Shown here: in pieces, positions 1-8,280 of the stretch | How the letters are laid out: the number at the start of each line of letters is the position of its first letter | Numbering within the stretch: the first letter of the stretch is position 1 | Source: Theristus sp. LFF4_11 | Taxonomy: Eukaryota > Nematoda > Chromadorea > Monhysterida > Xyalidae | Assembly (NCBI GenBank): GCA_030248135.1 | Contig: JASANC010001091.1 | Coordinates: forward strand, 1-16,603 | Reading direction: 5' to 3' | DNA length: 16,603 bases | Notes under the pieces: generated by a model | What the model was told of the DNA's origin: nothing | What the model saw: the letters and a program-made list of their open reading frames with translations, nothing else | Database searches by the model: none | Program-made: the position numbers and the translations under genes

Positions 1-60
1 ACTTTGTTTGTCGATCTTTGGCCTTAAAGTAGAAATTGTCAAAAAACTGCCAAAAACAAA

Positions 61-68
61 GTCCACAT
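61..68. repeat. Target-site duplication, hAT copy A (left)
   Basis: GTCCACAT directly precedes the element's TAGGG end and is repeated exactly at 811-818 directly after its CCCTA end. The first 60 bases of the window, before this site, are AT-rich with no gene that I can see. Confidence 0.9.
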
Positions 69-810
69 TAGGGTTGTTAAACAAAAATGAAAATTTTTTT
101 TTTTAAAAAAAAAAAGTGATTAAAAAAAAAAACAAAAATGCCGATTTTTTTTTTTAAAAAAAAAAATTCGAAAAATTTTCCTCTAATATGCTCTGAAAAC
201 CTCAATTTTGGCACAATTTTTCGAAAGTTCAACAAAAATTTTCTTTGATTATACCTCGTAAAACCTTTAGCAGTCGATTTTGGGCCGTTTTACCGACTGA
301 TTTTAGGCTTCGACAACATCTGCGATGAAGTTTTTGAGCGTCCCAAAGCTTAGCCTACCATTTCCGATGCAGATAAGGTGACGATTCGCCTCGCAGAGCG
401 TCCGATTGTGCTCGCTGCTCCGTTTGCAAGCGCTACGTTGTCTGGTTGCTGCTTCGTGTCGTGTCGTCGCGACACCATCAGAAGAATTGATCGAATTTCA
501 AGGCGGTATGTTTGTCTTCACTTCAGCATTAGCTTAGCTGGGGACAATTAGTGACGTTTTGGAGGTCAAAACACAAGAAGAGGCATGGTGACGGTTTGGA
601 AAAGGGGTAATTGAGGTCACCAAAACAAAATCTGCAAAGTTCCGCCATACGGGAGTCATTCGGGAGGCGCTTGCATATCATATGTGGTTCTTCGGACTCC
701 CTGATTGATTTAGCACAACTTTGATTTTTGAAATTTTTTTTTTTAAAAAAAAAAATTTTTTTTTTAAAAAAAAACAAAAATGACGATTTTTGTTTTTTTT
801 AACAACCCTA
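69..810. mobile_element. Non-autonomous hAT-type transposon (MITE-like), copy A
   Basis: The ends are inverted: the left begins TAGGGTTGTTAAA and the right finishes TTTAACAACCCTA. The 8-bp sequence GTCCACAT lies immediately outside both ends (61-68 and 811-818), a target-site duplication. An 8-bp duplication with ends of the TAGGG/CAGGG type is characteristic of the hAT superfamily. About 100 bp inside the left end and about 70 bp inside the right end are long T(n)A(n) blocks, each self-complementary. The interior (about 170-730) is unique-looking sequence shared with copy B at 5621-6316. No transposase domain was recognised, so it would have to be mobilised by an autonomous relative elsewhere. 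It sits about 300 bp upstream of the eS25 start codon. The superfamily call rests on ends and duplication length, not on protein. Confidence 0.9.
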
Positions 811-818
811 GTCCACAT
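811..818. repeat. Target-site duplication, hAT copy A (right)
   Basis: Exact second copy of the GTCCACAT at 61-68, directly after the CCCTA end of the element. Confidence 0.9.
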
Positions 819-1114
819 AAAATTCTGTGCAAAAATCATAAAGTCAGTTTCTGACTTCTGTGGTAGTAAAGTCTTAAATCATAAAGTCTTAAACGCATTT
901 TCAGATGAAAGTACAATTTTGATGGCAAAAACTGGTTTTATCAGATAATTAACTGAAAATCCAGATTAAAAAAGGTTACGGGTTTTTTAATTTAAAATTT
1001 TTTTCTAACCCTACCCGACACGACGACGACGACACAACAACTCGCATTTTTAGGAAAAAAGAACAAGCACACAAAAAACGACAACAGGCCCAGACAACAT
1101 ACCAAAACCAAATT
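819..1114 (+). promoter_or_regulatory. Upstream region of the eS25 gene (promoter and 5' UTR)
   Basis: This is the non-coding stretch between hAT copy A and the eS25 start codon. It contains imperfect direct repeats of TAAAGTCTTAAA at about 867-892 and a short CGA/ACG run at about 1020-1034. The sequence GCATTTTTAG ending at 1053 could be a cis or spliced-leader 3' splice site 61 bp before the ATG. No TATA box was identified. The promoter role is inferred from position only. Confidence 0.4.
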
Positions 1115-2384
1115 ATGGTGAGTGATTACGTTTTTGAGACTTTGAGTTGAGTTAGTACTGGTAGTAGCTTTGCAATAGCAAGCAAGCAAGATTGATGCTG
1201 TTTGTTTGTGAAGCTGCGAAATCTGCTCTTTTTCTGGAAAACTCTGGAAGTGAAAAAGCGAAAATCCATTTTAGCCGCCGAAACAAACAAAGGGAGCGTC
1301 CGGTAAAGGTGGAAAAGGCGGCGACAAAGGAAAGGCGCCAGCCAAAAAGAAGGAAGGATCCGGCGGTGGAAAAGCGAAAAAGAAGGTTTGTCTGATTCGG
1401 AACTAGAGTTCGTATTTGGTTTGGCTAATACGCTCTGATACATACAAAACGATTCGCTATTTTGCGGTTTCTTTGCAATGTGAAACTAAGCAGCACTACC
1501 ATAGTAGCGTATAAAAATTTGAAATGTTGCCTATGACATGAAATGTTGCCTATGACATGAAATGTTGCACAAAATGCGCTTGAAAATAAGACGCAAACGT
1601 GGTTGATATCCGGCACTTTTTGTTGCGGTTGCATAATGAACTTTGAATCGATTGTCGATTGTACTCAACGGATAAACTAAAATAAACGGATATTGAGACC
1701 ACAACAAACTGTTCGAATCATTTTAGTGATTGTTGTGTTTCAGAAGTGGTCGAAAGGCAAGGTGCGCGACAAGCTGAACAACATGGTGTTGTTTGACAAG
1801 GCGACCTACGACAAACTGTACAAGGAGGTGGTCACGTACAGGCTGATAACGCCGTCGGTTGTTAGTGAGCGTCTGAAGGTGCGCGCGTCACTCGCTAAAG
1901 CGGCACTGACCGAACTGCTGAACAAAGGTGACTGCTGCCAATGTGAACGAACACTTTGGCTACATGGTTGTTTGATTGATGGTTACTTTAGTTAACAAGA
2001 ACATGGTGAACTGAACTGCACACCAGAAAAGCAACCCCCAGGAAAGAAGACAGCGGTTCTTGATTCTTGATGACCACATTCAAAAGCGAACCGAGCATCG
2101 CTGCTGTGTGTGCCGGTGTGTTTGTGCGCTGTGCAGCATTAAGCGGCATTCATGAAGCAGTATTTAGTGACGCGCAGCTGTGTTAGCACATAGACACGCA
2201 GTCACTAAATGCTGCATCATGAATTCCTCTTTAGATCAGTGTCAGCTTGTGGCTGTCGGGGCTGTTGCGTTTCAAAAAGTAGTCAGTGTTTGCAGGTCTG
2301 ATCAAGGAGATTGTGCATCACGGCGCACAGCGTGTCTACACACGAACGACCAAGAATGAACAGGAGTCGCAGATTGCTGAATAG
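1115..2384 (+). CDS. RPS25: 40S ribosomal protein eS25 (RPS25), complete, 4 exons
   Basis: Coding exons are 1115-1117 (the ATG alone), 1275-1385, 1744-1927 and 2296-2384, giving 128 codons; phases and GT-AG borders agree throughout. The product is the small-subunit protein eS25, a winged-helix protein of the 40S head, dispensable for growth in some species but needed for several IRES-driven initiations. Residues 1-38 form the basic, glycine-rich N-terminal tail ending GGGKAKKK. Residues 39 onward carry the family signature [13 protein letters not shown], then the conserved stretches YDKLYKEV and [11 protein letters not shown], and near the C-terminus a VYTR motif. Family members are usually about 115-125 residues, so the length fits. 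An intron directly after the ATG is common in ribosomal protein genes. Intron 2 (1386-1743) holds a 19-bp tandem repeat and intron 3 (1928-2295) holds a palindromic element; no convincing snoRNA was seen. ERGIC1 follows 428 bp downstream on the same strand. Identification is secure. Confidence 0.96.
1521..1568. repeat. 19-bp tandem repeat in eS25 intron 2
   Basis: The unit GAAATGTTGCCTATGACAT is present twice exactly (1521-1539, 1540-1558), followed by ten bases of a third copy. It lies wholly inside intron 2 of the eS25 gene. No function is apparent. Confidence 0.9.
2146..2226. mobile_element. 81-bp palindromic element, copy 1 (eS25 intron 3)
   Basis: The sequence folds on itself: the left arm begins GCATTCATGAAGCAG and the right arm ends in its imperfect complement, TGCATCATGAATTC. 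The loop is about 10 bases around TTAGCACA. A second copy of exactly the same length lies at 10751-10831 and is more nearly perfect. Two dispersed copies of one foldback sequence indicate a small mobile foldback or MITE family rather than a local hairpin. Similarity may extend a few bases beyond both ends. No clear target duplication was found. Confidence 0.8.
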
Positions 2385-2609
2385 ATTCCGTGTGTATCTT
2401 TGTTGTTTTTAATTCTCTCGTTCGTTGTTGTTATTTTTGAGCTGAATATCGTCTTTGTGGCAAACTTGAAAGGCAGCATGCTTTTCTGCAAATGTAGACG
2501 ATGTTCTTCGGTCAAATAATTTCGATTGTTGCTTGCTCACAGATGGTGTTATTCAAGAAGTGTTCTTTGTTAGGATATCGCAAGGTGTTTATTCTTGTTG
2601 AAATCATTG

Positions 2610-2615
2610 AATAAA
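2610..2615 (+). terminator. Polyadenylation signal of the eS25 gene
   Basis: Canonical AATAAA, 226 bases after the eS25 stop codon and before the next gene on the same strand. It is the only canonical hexamer in the interval. Confidence 0.6.
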
Positions 2616-2745
2616 TGGAGATGTTGTTTGGGTAAAGACGCATTATTGATGTTGTTGGATACGATTTGCAATGAATTCGATTCACTGCGCTTTTGAGCGC
2701 ACTGATTATTTGAATGATTTCAATTTGGATTGAGATTCTTTATGT

Positions 2746-2760
2746 CCGCTTTTCCTTCAG
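2746..2760 (+). promoter_or_regulatory. Candidate spliced-leader (trans-splice) acceptor before ERGIC1
   Basis: CGCTTTTCCTTCAG is the best 3' splice site in the interval and ends 52 bases before the ERGIC1 ATG. No donor of a matching 5' UTR exon is obvious between it and the upstream poly(A) signal, which favours trans-splicing over an ordinary intron. The interpretation depends on the organism being a trans-splicing one, which is itself inferred. Confidence 0.4.
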
Positions 2761-2812
2761 TGTGGAATTTGGTTTCGTGCCTGGCAGGCATAGTTCAGTC
2801 ACATCAGCTGAA

Positions 2813-5586
2813 ATGGCTTTCGATATCAGAAGGTTAGTTTCTCAACTTTTGAAATTGTAGAAAGGCCGAAGGATTCGGTATGAGTGCACCCACATTGTGC
2901 ATGCTAGTATGCAAGTAGTAGTTGCACTCGTGCAATCAAGAATTCCTCAATCAAATAAACGTGTTAAATTTATTGTTGCGTAGAGCTGTTGTTTTTCAGG
3001 TTCGACATTTACCGCAAAGTGCCCAAGGACCTAACGCAGCCGACACTCACCGGCGCATTCATCTCCATCGGCTGTGTCATGTTCATTCTGTTTCTGCTCT
3101 TGTCGGAGTTCTTTCGATTTCTGACCGTCGATCTGTGAGTGCTTTCACGATTTTTTGGCGGTGTTTTCGTGAAATGTTTTTTGAAAGTTTTTTTTTTGAA
3201 AAAGGGACAAGCTTAGGACACAATTCACAGAATACAAGGGGCAATAGTTTCAGGTTTTAGTCGCTCTAAAAACTCGGTTCTCGTTTACACCTTACAACAA
3301 AGTCGATTCGGTAAATCGATGGTGAAAATTGTGACGGTTTGCTTTTTTACAGTCACAGCGAATTGTTCGTCGATGACCCCGAGAAGGAGGGGCGTATCCA
3401 GGTGCAGCTCGACATCAGTTTGCCGCATATGGCCTGCGAATGTTTGTGATGTTTTATCTTTTCTATTTCCTTCGTGTTTTCAACGTTCGTTTGGTGTCTT
3501 TATGTGCGCCCACACCGGTCGTAAACCAGTGCACCGTGCCAAACACACTGGCACCGACACGAGTGCCTGTGTGTTGTAACGAAAGAACTGAGAGATTACT
3601 AACAGCACGTTTGAAACTGATCGGGTAGCCCGGACGGACTCTCATTTGCGAACTTTCAAAAAACAACAACAACAACAATTTCAGACGTTGGCCTTGACAT
3701 CCAAGACCAGATGGGACGCCACGAGGTCGGCTTCGTCGATAACACTGAGAAGGTTCCGTTGAACGACAACGCTGGCTGCCGTTTCAAGGCGCTGTTCAAC
3801 ATCAACAAAGTCGGTCGTGCAAACGTTTGATCACCACCGGACTGATTTTGTTTTTTCTGTGATTGTTCTTGGATACCGAACGTGTAACGTTACGGACAAA
3901 CGTGGATGTTTGGTAGACGCGCTCAAGAGTGATTGATTGTTATTCGTGCGGAAACTTTTCTTTCTGGCGACAACTCCAAGGAGATGTTGACTCAGGTGCC
4001 CGGGAACTTCCACGTGTCCACGCACTCGTCGCGCGTACAACCGAAGAATCCAAACATGCAACACGTCGTGCATTCGGTCATGTTCGGCGAAGATGTGCAG
4101 GTTGCGCGCAGAGTTTTGTTTGGTTGTTTTGGCAAGCCTTCGTCAACCACTTTTCTCGTTGATCTGCAAGTTTCTTTATCTTGTATTCTTTCAGTCTAAA
4201 GCCACTCGCGGCAGCTTCAATCCTTTGAAAGAACGCGACGAAACAGATGAGGATGGTAGGTTTGATGTTGCCGATTAGATTCAAGAATCGACAATCGCTG
4301 TTCTAATTCCATAAACTATTTGTGTTTGTTTTTTTTTTGTTTTTACGAGTTCAGCAGAAATTCACTCTGCCCCACAGCAGTCCAGTTCTATTTCATACAG
4401 AAATAGACTGGCGAAACATTAAATGGTCAGAGAAGTGCGTACGGTAACCAATCAGTGCGTCAAAATCTCCTTCAACGTTTCGTCAAACACAAAAATCTAA
4501 TTTACAGTGGTCTTTCTAAGGTTTGCACAAATAATTTGCGTTGTTTTTTATTGAAATAGAAACTGTTTTCAGGGCTAAACACGCACGAATACATTCTAAA
4601 GGTGGTGCCAAGTGTCTATGAAGATCTCAGTGGACACCAACGCTTCTCCTATCAGTACACCTACGCACACAAGGTTGCGTCCATGGATTCTATCTAATTT
4701 ATTCACTTGCGTTATTGGAGTCCAGACTAAATGCACAGGAAGTTCAAAAATCGAATATCAAAAAAAAAACACCGAAGCTTGAGAGAAAGTAAAGAAAGTT
4801 GTTGAAACTCAACGGTCATTGAGGTTTCATCGCTGCAAACTTTCATGTTCTGTCGTTTGCAACGGAATGAGTGTCAAGTGGAAATGATCTCTTTCTCCTG
4901 GATGATCGTGTTTCTTTTGCAGTCCGGACTGTCGTACGGTCACACCGGGCAAGTAATGCCAGCACTCTGGTTTCGCTACGATCTCTCACCAATCACCGTG
5001 AAGTACACCGAACGACGACAGCCATTCTACACGTTCTTGACAACGGTAAGCGAAATCGTCGACAGTCGTAACTCTATAACTATCCAACCAAATGATTTGG
5101 ATTGGCTGATGCGTGGATTGCTGTTGAGGCGGAGTTTGATTTGCATAGAAACCATGCGTCACGTGACCACCAACCAATCAGCTAGTTGGCTATGTTATAG
5201 GGTTGGAGTGTACAGACTGTTGTGGTTGCGTTTTCCGTTAATCAGCGCCAGACGGGTTGCGTCACTTTTTGAACTAAATGTGCACTTTTGCGGGATGTTA
5301 CTCCCTAAAGACGACAAGCTCACCGGCACACTAACACACAATGCTGTGCTTTTGTGCTGTTCGACACTTGTTGGAGAAGTGCACACGGTATCAAAACCCT
5401 GCCAACGTAAAGTTTGTCTTTCGAAAATTTGAAAAGTAACTCGCAAACAAAGCAAAAAAAGTCGTTTTGTTGCATCAGATTTGCGCGGTTGTTGGCGGCA
5501 CGTTCACGGTCGCTGGCATCATTGATTCGCTTTTATTTACGGCCACCGAGATCTACAAGAAATTTGAAATCGGCAAATTGAACTGA
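2813..5586 (+). CDS. ERGIC1: ERGIC1 / Erv41-family ER-Golgi cargo receptor, complete, 9 exons
   Basis: Coding exons are 2813-2832, 3000-3134, 3353-3441, 3685-3809, 3996-4100, 4195-4255, 4573-4673, 4923-5045 and 5479-5586; frames join without a stop and give 288 residues, against about 290 in vertebrate ERGIC1. The product is a two-pass membrane protein cycling between ER, intermediate compartment and Golgi in COPII/COPI vesicles. With its Erv46-type partner it retrieves and sorts cargo. The N-terminus has the family motif RRFDIYRKVPKDLTQPT (residues 6-22). Membrane segment 1 spans about 24-46 and segment 2 about 254-276, with a large lumenal domain between. That domain contains CEYVGLDIQDQMGRHEVG, NKVPGNFHVSTHS, and WFRYDLSPITVKYTERRQP just before segment 2. 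Exon 6 (residues about 159-179, rich in D/E/K) replaces a variable loop of the family. The exon 4 donor (GTCGGT) and exon 5 and 7 donors (GTTGCG) are weak but required by the protein. Intron 8 carries a 137-bp MITE, and a hAT element starts 34 bp after the stop. Confidence 0.95.
4382..4411. repeat. Short hairpin in ERGIC1 intron 6
   Basis: CCAGTTCTATTTC pairs with GAAATAGACTGG across a 5-base loop: 12 base pairs with one bulged T. It lies inside the 317-bp intron between exons 6 and 7, where I see nothing else. It could be a minor inverted repeat or chance. Confidence 0.6.
5069..5205. mobile_element. 137-bp inverted-repeat element (TAACTCTATAAC family), copy 1
   Basis: The left end reads TAACTCTATAACTATCCAAC and the right end reads TTGGCTATGTTATAGGGTTG, its imperfect complement. 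An alignable copy of the same length lies at 14600-14736. Shared interior blocks include GGCGGAGTTT, TTTGCATAGAA and TCACGTGACCACC. It is short, with inverted ends and no coding capacity, which fits a MITE. It lies within intron 8 of ERGIC1. No target duplication could be resolved, so the superfamily is not assigned. Confidence 0.85.
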
Positions 5587-5620
5587 TGAAATGGAGAAAT
5601 TGTTTCGATAAAGTTGGGAG
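5587..5620 (+). other. Proximal 3' UTR of ERGIC1, interrupted by hAT copy B
   Basis: Only 34 bases separate the ERGIC1 stop codon from the transposon. GATAAA at 5607-5612 is the only poly(A)-like hexamer before the element, and no canonical AATAAA lies nearby. The mature 3' end is therefore either very short or inside or beyond the element. Confidence 0.5.
5613..5620. repeat. Target-site duplication, hAT copy B (left)
   Basis: GTTGGGAG directly precedes the TAGGG end of the element and is repeated exactly at 6317-6324. Confidence 0.9.
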
Positions 5621-6316
5621 TAGGGTTGTTAAACAAAAATGAATTTTTTTAAAGTGATTAAAAAAATGCCGATTTTTTTTTATTCGAAAAATTTTCTTTT
5701 AATATGCTCTGAAAACCTCAATTTTGGCACAATTTTTCGAAAGTTCAACAAAAATTTTCTTTGATTATACCTCGTAAAACCTTTAGCAGTCGATTTTGGG
5801 CCGTTTTACCGACTGATTTTAAGCTACGACAACATCTGCGATGAAGTTTTTGAGCGTCCCAAAGCTTGACCTACCATTTCCGATGCAGATAAGGTGACGA
5901 TTCGCCTCGCAGAGCGTCCGATTGTGCTCGCTGCTCCGTTTGCAAGCGCTACGTTGTCTGGTTGCTTGCTGCTTCGTGTCGTGTCGTCGCGACACCATCA
6001 GAAGAATTGATCGAATTTCAAGGCGGTATGTTTGTCTTCACTTTAGCATTAGTTTAGCTGGGGACAATTAGTGACGTTTTGGAGGTCAAAACACAAGAAG
6101 AGGCATGGTGACGGTTTGGAAAAGGGGTAATTGAGGTCACCAAAACAAACTCTGCAAAGTTCCGCCATACGGGAGTCATTCGGGGGGAGGCGCTTGCATA
6201 TCATATGTGGTTCTTCGGACTCCCTGATTGATTTAGCACAACTTTGATTTTTGAAATTTAAAAAAAAAATTTTTTTTAAACAAAAATGACGATTTTTGTT
6301 TTTTTTAACAACCCTA
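5621..6316. mobile_element. Non-autonomous hAT-type transposon, copy B (ERGIC1 3' UTR)
   Basis: It has the same ends as copy A (TAGGGTTGTTAAAC on the left, TTTAACAACCCTA on the right), is 696 bp long and is in the same orientation. Its 8-bp flanking duplication GTTGGGAG differs from that of copy A, so the two inserted independently. The unique interior matches copy A with only a handful of differences by eye. These include a 4-bp TTGC duplication near 5965 and a 3-bp G insertion near 6183. The subterminal T(n)A(n) blocks are much shorter here, which explains most of the length difference. No transposase was recognised. The element probably forms part of the ERGIC1 transcript. Confidence 0.92.
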
Positions 6317-6324
6317 GTTGGGAG
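6317..6324. repeat. Target-site duplication, hAT copy B (right)
   Basis: Exact second copy of the GTTGGGAG at 5613-5620, directly after the CCCTA end of the element. Confidence 0.9.
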
Positions 6325-6886
6325 TCTCAAAACCGTACACTTTTGTATCTCACACGCTCATGCGATCTATTGTTGTGCTGTCATTCGCTGCCCACGTGGC
6401 AGCCGGCTGCGTAAATGCTTGCTGTATGGGTGTGGAGGGCAACATGGCTGATAAAAGTGTAAGGTCTTCAGACAAATTATACATGGCTTTGGAAATACTG
6501 CGGTAAAAGTAAGGCGGCTTGTCCTGTGTTTTTTTTTGTTTTTGTTTGGTATACATGGTTGAAAACCATTACTTTTTTGTTTTTTGGCCTTTTATGTTCT
6601 ACTTGTGATTTGTCAGGCTGTTATTGTTTGTGGCTGTTGTTGGCATATATTTAGCAAGACACGATCTTAGGCACTGTTTAATTTTTTTTGTTTTTTAACC
6701 AGTTTTTATCAGCATTTGTTTCAGCTTCACAATTGTTTTTTAAGTGAAGTTTTTTTGCGCTCGGATTTTGGGTCACTCTACTTTTTTTGATCTGTTTTCT
6801 GTTTTTTCCATCTTCGCACGGCAGTTTTTTTACGAGGTTCATTCTTCTGGCAATTCTGCCTTATGCATAATTGTTGAGGGTCGGAT

Positions 6887-6897
6887 GGGGGGGGGGG
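6887..6897. repeat. Poly-G run (11 G)
   Basis: Uninterrupted G homopolymer within intergenic DNA. The exact length is prone to sequencing error. Confidence 0.85.
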
Positions 6898-7981
6898 AGG
6901 ATTTAACAATCGAAGTTAGACTGCCAGATTAGATTCTATTGATATGCAGCCCAAAATGCAACGAATCAGCAGCAGCTGTGTGCAGCCAATCATTGCTTTT
7001 GATTTGAACGTTGCAGCAGCAAATGTTGCATCAATTTGTGTTTGGCGACAGGACTGTTTTCCTGTGATGGTTTTTGTTTATAAAATGATTCATTCCTGTC
7101 TCTCAAAAGATTGCTGTTTGTGAAACTTTGTTTTCGGTTGTTATTCCAGTTTTCTGCGTGTTGTTGTTGGTTCTGCAATCTTCCAAGCGTTGTTTGTTTT
7201 CCTTGATTGTTGGCTGTCTCTGGGTGGTAATTTACCTGTGCCTTTTGTTTTGTTTCAATTGTGGTTATGGGAGTTGCCGACTTTCGGTCATAAGGGCATA
7301 ATTGGTAATTGAGCTTTTTGATTACGATATCACACCTTGAAATCCGCGAAGAATTCCTGGACACTCATTAAGATCAGGGAATTCGTGAGATTTTGTATTT
7401 TCTGGTCCGTAAAATCACAACAAGAATAGCTTTCTATAACTTGTTAAACTTGTTTCTAACTTTACCGCGTGTTAAAGGTGGATGGATATCGCAGTCAGTC
7501 AACTCGGAGTTCTGATATTGAATTGAAATCTGTCTTTTGTTGTCTTTTTTGTTATTCGAGGCAGGATTTCTTTTGTTTTTTTGTTTTTTTATTGGTTTTC
7601 GATTTGTGATTCTATGCAGAATAAAGACAAGAAAATGTGGGCATCAACAAGGCGGTATTGTGGCTTTTTGTTTCCTGTTTCCATCCGGGTTTGTGGCAAA
7701 ACCCGACTGATCTTGAACACCATTTTCTATCGGTCTTTCATAAAAGCCGTGGTAAAAATTTGTGCATTCACAGTGTGACATTACTGACCTGTGTTTTACC
7801 GTCCAGATTTCCAGCAACTTATCATCTCATGTGATCCCGTTTGTATTTACAAAACAACGTTTCCATTGACTGCGGAAGTCTTTGAACAAAATTCAATTTT
7901 CTTCTAATTTTTGCAACCGTACTGATAATTTGCCATTAGGCTGCCGACTTGTCACTGGCCATGTGACCTGTTACTATTGGC

Positions 7982-8066
7982 TGGGTCTCGACAAGATTCT
8001 GTAAATATCGGAAAACGTCAAAATTTTCACGCTCTCAAGCACGCAGCAAGATCCTGTCGAGACCCA
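7982..8066. repeat. Inverted repeat, possible small MITE remnant
   Basis: TGGGTCTCGACAAGAT at 7982-7997 is matched by its complement ATCCTGTCGAGACCCA at 8051-8066: 16 bp with one mismatch around a 53-bp spacer. The geometry resembles the ends of a tiny inverted-repeat element, but there is only one copy in the window and no flanking duplication was found. Confidence 0.65.
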
Positions 8067-8259
8067 CTACGGTGGCACGCTTGACTCCCCAAACTTGGTT
8101 TGCTTTTTTTGTAAAAACTCACGTTTGGAAGTTTAGTTCAGAAATGTTGATCCACTTTTTTCCGCCAGTTCACAAAACATTTTTCGTCTGGTGGTCTTAT
8201 TGAAAACTGAGCAACAGCAACAACAATGCGATTTTCAGTCACAAAGTAGGTTGTTTCAC

Positions 8260-8280
8260 GTGTGTGTGTGTGTGTGCGTG
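8260..8280. repeat. TG microsatellite
   Basis: (GT)n tract with a single CG interruption near its 3' end. Confidence 0.9.

Larger units (their letters stand above)
2385..2812 (+). other. eS25-ERGIC1 intergenic interval (3' UTR / intercistronic region)
   Basis: It holds no reading frame worth calling. It contains an AATAAA at 2610-2615 and a pyrimidine-rich 3' splice site ending at 2760, followed by 52 bases leading into the ERGIC1 start codon. The order of poly(A) signal, about 145 bp, then splice acceptor is what an intercistronic region of a nematode operon looks like. Two independent genes placed close together is the alternative. Confidence 0.6.

Noticed and set aside
1704..1722. GTTCGAATC, resembling a tRNA B box
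   Set aside because: No A box, acceptor stem or cloverleaf around it; it lies in an eS25 intron next to the exon 3 acceptor.
2062..2075. TTGATGACC in eS25 intron 3, resembling a snoRNA C box
   Set aside because: No D box or terminal stem at a suitable distance, so a C/D snoRNA cannot be supported.
61..6324. Composite transposon carrying eS25 and ERGIC1 between two hAT copies
   Set aside because: Each copy has its own complete, different 8-bp target duplication, which shows separate insertions into pre-existing sequence.
6360..6506. Short + strand frame beginning MRSIVVLSFAAHVAAGC, resembling a signal peptide
   Set aside because: It lies just past hAT copy B, probably in 3' UTR or intergenic DNA, is only 48 codons, and nothing downstream continues it.
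6990..7364. - strand frame rich in Q and N (124 codons)
   Set aside because: It reflects TTG/GTT-rich + strand DNA; no domain, start context or partner exon.
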